The notes beneath the pieces were generated by a model, which made no database searches, was not told the DNA's origin, and worked only from the letters and a program-made list of their open reading frames with translations. A DNA stretch of 33,712 bases, from assembly GCA_023957275.1 (NCBI GenBank), contig JAMLHF010000046.1:1-33712 (forward strand). The letters are read 5' to 3'. Shown here piece after piece: positions 31,071 through 33,712 of the stretch (position 1 is its first letter; each line of letters opens with the position of its first letter). This DNA is from Lentimicrobium sp. GTDB taxonomy: Bacteria; Bacteroidota; Bacteroidia; Bacteroidales; Lentimicrobiaceae. The position numbers and the translations under genes were made by a program.

Positions 31071-33206
31071 TTAATACTTGATCATTTTCATAACTCTTGT
31101 CAAATAGTCTGATTTAATACATACTATGTACAGACCTGATGAGAACTCACTGACATTAATACGATGATCAGATTCTGAAATTACTTTATCTTTTAATAAA
31201 ACCCCTTGCAAATTATATATCCTGAAAGAATAATTGCCTGAAAATTGTTCATCATCAATTATCAGATAATCTATTACCGGATTCGGATATATATGGACTG
31301 AAAGCGGGAAATCAGTCAGATCAGGAATAGAATTGGGAACTCCCTGCTCATTAAAAACATTAATGCCTCCAAACTTTGTGCTGATCCATTTTGAACCATT
31401 ACTATCCAAGGTAATTGAATTTATATAATTATCTGAAAGAGGAGAATTTGAGGCATTGTAAACAGTCCAGCCAGATCCGTTAAAATAACCGATTCCATCA
31501 TTCCAGGTGCCGGCCCAGACCGATCCATTGCCATCCAAACAAATACTGCTCAGATATAAATCATGAAGCCCCTGATTAAGATTCTGCCACTCCACGCCAT
31601 TAAAGGTCACTAGTCCTCCGCCATCTGTGGCCACCCATAATAACCCGTCGTCATCTATCAAAATATCGACCACATAATTTGCCTCCAATCCTGAATTACT
31701 GATATCATAGGTTGTCCAGTTGCTTCCGTTATAGGCTGTCAAACCCGAACTGCTCCCAACCCAAATGACTCCCTGATTATCACTGGTTATGGTATTGACA
31801 TAGTTATCAGGAAGACCGGAATTTTGTTCATTGAATATTGTCCAGCCGGAACCATCAAAAACACTTATTCCACCCTGTGATGTACCTATCCATTTATGTC
31901 CGTTATTGTCGATGTATATACACCGGACTGAATTGCTGGACAAACCGGAGTTTGAAGTATTATAAACAGTCCAGCCGGAATTATCCATTTTCACAAGGCC
32001 ACCCCCGTAAGTTCCTATCCACTTAACACCATCCTCGTCAATTACTACTGAAAATATCCTATTGTTAGGTAAATCGGAATTATCGGTGTTATATTCTGTC
32101 CATTCAGAGCCGTCAAACTTCACTAATCCGGATCCACCGGTTCCTATCCACTTAACTCCGTACTTATCAATTGCTACTTTGCTGACAGAATTCTGCGGCA
32201 GACCGCAACTGGCGGTGTTGACTTGTGTCAGTTGCTCATTTTCCAGTTTAACCAGGCCGCTGATGGTTCCAACCCATTTCACAGACTCTGAATCAGTATT
32301 CACTGAAAGAATATAGTCAGCGGGCAGACCTGATCCGGAGTGATTATAATTAATCCAAGTCAAATCATCATATAATGACAAGCCTCCAGAATTTGTGCCC
32401 ACATACTTTACTCCATTGTTATCAATTGAAAGAGCAGTAACCTGATTATCCTGAATTCCTGAATTTGAGGTATTGAAAACAACCCATTCTGCTCCGTCAA
32501 ATTTAATCAGTCCTGCAAATGCTGTACCAATCCAAATATCATTGTTGATATCAAAAGCGATGGTTCTTATTAAATTTGAGGGTAGATCAGAATTATCCAT
32601 TTGATAATTAGACCATTCTGTACCATCAAAAACAGCCAGTCCCCTGTTTCGTGTGCCCACCCATAATCGCCCCTGACCGTCGATGGCCACACAAGTAATG
32701 GTATTCTCAGGAAGCGGCGAATTAGATGAATTAAAAACAGACCATTCGTTACCGTCAAATTTTACCAGTCCTTCATTATCGGTGCCAATCCAAACATTCC
32801 CTAAGCTATCCGTTATTATAGCATTGATAAGATTACCCGGTAAACCAGAATTCTCAGTAGTAAAAACGTCCCAATTATTCCCATCAAACCTGGCGAGTCC
32901 ACCAGTCCGTGAATCCATAGAGTTTCCCATTCCGATCCATAAATTTCCATCAATGTCAACGGTCAGTGCATTAATCAGGTTGAAAGGCAACTCCGAATTC
33001 AGTGAATTATAAAACATGAGATTCCCATTGTTCAATTCGATTTTAACCAATCCACTCAGCGTGCCCGCCCATAGAATATCATTTTCCAAAGCAAGCGCTT
33101 TGATATGCCTATGATCAAGATATTGAATCCACTGTGAATTCTGCGATTTGACAGCTCCCCAAAACGCACAAACCGTGAGCAGGAGCACAAAAATAAGTTT
33201 CTTCAT
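31071..33206 (-). CDS. Secreted two-propeller (14 repeats) protein with type IX secretion sorting domain
   Basis: 711 residues from ATG 33206 (MKKLIFVLLLTVCAFWGAVK), which begins a signal peptide; the upstream ATG 33278 would place a second hydrophobic stretch before it. Fourteen repeats of ~43 residues follow the pattern (K/L/I)W(I/V)GT...GL..FDG..W..(F/Y)N..NS.LP.N.V. This is the two-component-regulator-propeller type, and 14 equals two seven-bladed propellers. There is no histidine kinase, Y_Y_Y domain or membrane helix, so it is not a hybrid sensor. The last ~75 residues are a type A type IX sorting domain (YPNP, SGLYIV, final VMKMIKY). It is exported to the surface or medium; ligand unknown. 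The coding DNA is visibly AT-richer than its neighbours and is flanked by two direct repeats. Confidence 0.9.
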   Translation of the reverse strand: MKKLIFVLLLTVCAFWGAVKSQNSQWIQYLDHRHIKALALENDILWAGTLSGLVKIELNNGNLMFYNSLNSELPFNLINALTVDIDGNLWIGMGNSMDSRTGGLARFDGNNWDVFTTENSGLPGNLINAIITDSLGNVWIGTDNEGLVKFDGNEWSVFNSSNSPLPENTITCVAIDGQGRLWVGTRNRGLAVFDGTEWSNYQMDNSDLPSNLIRTIAFDINNDIWIGTAFAGLIKFDGAEWVVFNTSNSGIQDNQVTALSIDNNGVKYVGTNSGGLSLYDDLTWINYNHSGSGLPADYILSVNTDSESVKWVGTISGLVKLENEQLTQVNTASCGLPQNSVSKVAIDKYGVKWIGTGGSGLVKFDGSEWTEYNTDNSDLPNNRIFSVVIDEDGVKWIGTYGGGLVKMDNSGWTVYNTSNSGLSSNSVRCIYIDNNGHKWIGTSQGGISVFDGSGWTIFNEQNSGLPDNYVNTITSDNQGVIWVGSSSGLTAYNGSNWTTYDISNSGLEANYVVDILIDDDGLLWVATDGGGLVTFNGVEWQNLNQGLHDLYLSSICLDGNGSVWAGTWNDGIGYFNGSGWTVYNASNSPLSDNYINSITLDSNGSKWISTKFGGINVFNEQGVPNSIPDLTDFPLSVHIYPNPVIDYLIIDDEQFSGNYSFRIYNLQGVLLKDKVISESDHRINVSEFSSGLYIVCIKSDYLTRVMKMIKY

Positions 33207-33534
33207 CTTCAATAACTTTTGAAATTGAACTATTAACAATCCGATTATCAATAATACAAATAGATAACTATAAAGCACTGATGTGTGAATCTATGATTAA
33301 AAAACTTAAATTCAGCACTTTAATAAATTGTTCCGACGGATCCCTGTTGAGAGTTTACAAAAGATCCGGTACAAATGTATTGGTTTGCTTAATATCCGGA
33401 GAAATATATTTTGAATTATTTCTGATTCACTTAATGGAGTGAGTATAATTCAGTATGTTGACTTCACATAAATCTATGTTCTTTAATGTTGTGCCTGGTT
33501 GGCAATTCCATCTCTGACTGTCTATTTTCAGGGG

Positions 33535-33617
33535 TTCAGGTGCGTTCTAATGTGTAAATGTATTAATATGTATATATGTAAATGAAATTCGGGAATTTAA
33601 TTCGAAGTATTGTCCGG
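33535..33617 (+). repeat. Intergenic direct repeat, copy 2 (right flank of the propeller gene)
   Basis: Partner of 30642-30725 at an offset of 2893 bp. The preceding bases (GGGG TTCAGG here, GGGA TTCAGG in copy 1) are also alike. Confidence 0.85.
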
Positions 33618-33679
33618 CAAACATGGATCACCCGTACGGACAAAGAGCTTGACTTATCAAGGTTTAAACGTCTTTTTTA

Positions 33680-33712
33680 CACCTGACAGGTTGGAAGAAA
33701 ACCTTTCAGGTG
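33680..33712. repeat. Hairpin at the window edge
   Basis: CACCTGA-C-AGGTT pairs with AACCT-T-TCAGGTG (12 pairs, one mismatch) around GGAAGAA. It is preceded by TTTTTTA. It could be a terminator or part of a dispersed palindromic repeat; the window ends here. Confidence 0.5.

Larger units (their letters stand above)
33207..33712. other. Intergenic region at the right end
   Basis: No gene seen. It is AT-rich upstream of the propeller gene and contains repeat copy 2 (33535-33617) and a hairpin at the window edge (33680-33712). Confidence 0.6.

Noticed and set aside
31071-33206. Hybrid two-component sensor
   Set aside because: Only the propeller repeats are present; there is no membrane helix after them, no kinase or receiver domain, and the C-terminus is a type IX sorting domain.

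Overview
The window looks like a chromosomal piece of a Bacteroidota bacterium, probably Bacteroidales or a related order. The evidence is promoter boxes of the TAnnTTTG type, a type IX secretion C-terminal sorting domain (YPNP motif), a CarboxypepD_reg-like plus DUF5686 protein, membrane-anchored TPR/LuxR-type regulators and large secreted modular proteins. The genus cannot be told from the sequence.

Region 1 (1-18392) is two paralogous copies of one gene cassette, both on the + strand. Each copy has (a) a ~645-residue regulator with a signal peptide, TPR array, one membrane helix, a coiled coil and a C-terminal LuxR-type helix-turn-helix; (b) one or two ~93-115 residue proteins with an acylphosphatase-like pattern but degenerate catalytic positions; and (c) a giant secreted protein of ~2100 residues (sortilin/BNR-type propeller, CARDB-like domain, five Fn3-like domains, beta-helix, and a C-terminal module with two dockerin/EF-hand-like calcium loops). 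In front of each of the three small genes is the same promoter layout: two TGTC-YYACC-type half-sites exactly 12 bp apart, then an AATTTG -33 box, then a TAAATTTG/TAACTTTG -7 box. I infer that the regulator switches on the small gene and giant next to it. In copy 1 the giant gene carries four single-base homopolymer frameshifts within 750 bp.

Region 2 (18421-25485) holds two more secreted enzymes with the same C-terminal module as the giants: an alpha/beta hydrolase with a complete Ser-Asp-His triad, and a subtilisin-like protease with four GEVED-type modules. The four module-bearing proteins lie next to each other, and none shows the ordinary type IX sorting domain.

Region 3 (25496-30508) is housekeeping-like: an AI-2E family membrane protein, a DUF5686 outer-membrane protein, a CHAD-domain protein and a MazG-like nucleotide pyrophosphohydrolase. 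Region 4 (30539-33712) is repeat-rich. An AT-richer gene for a 14-repeat (2 x 7 blade) propeller with a true type IX sorting domain sits between two direct copies of an 83-84 bp intergenic repeat. I saw no tRNA, rRNA, CRISPR, transposase or phage gene.
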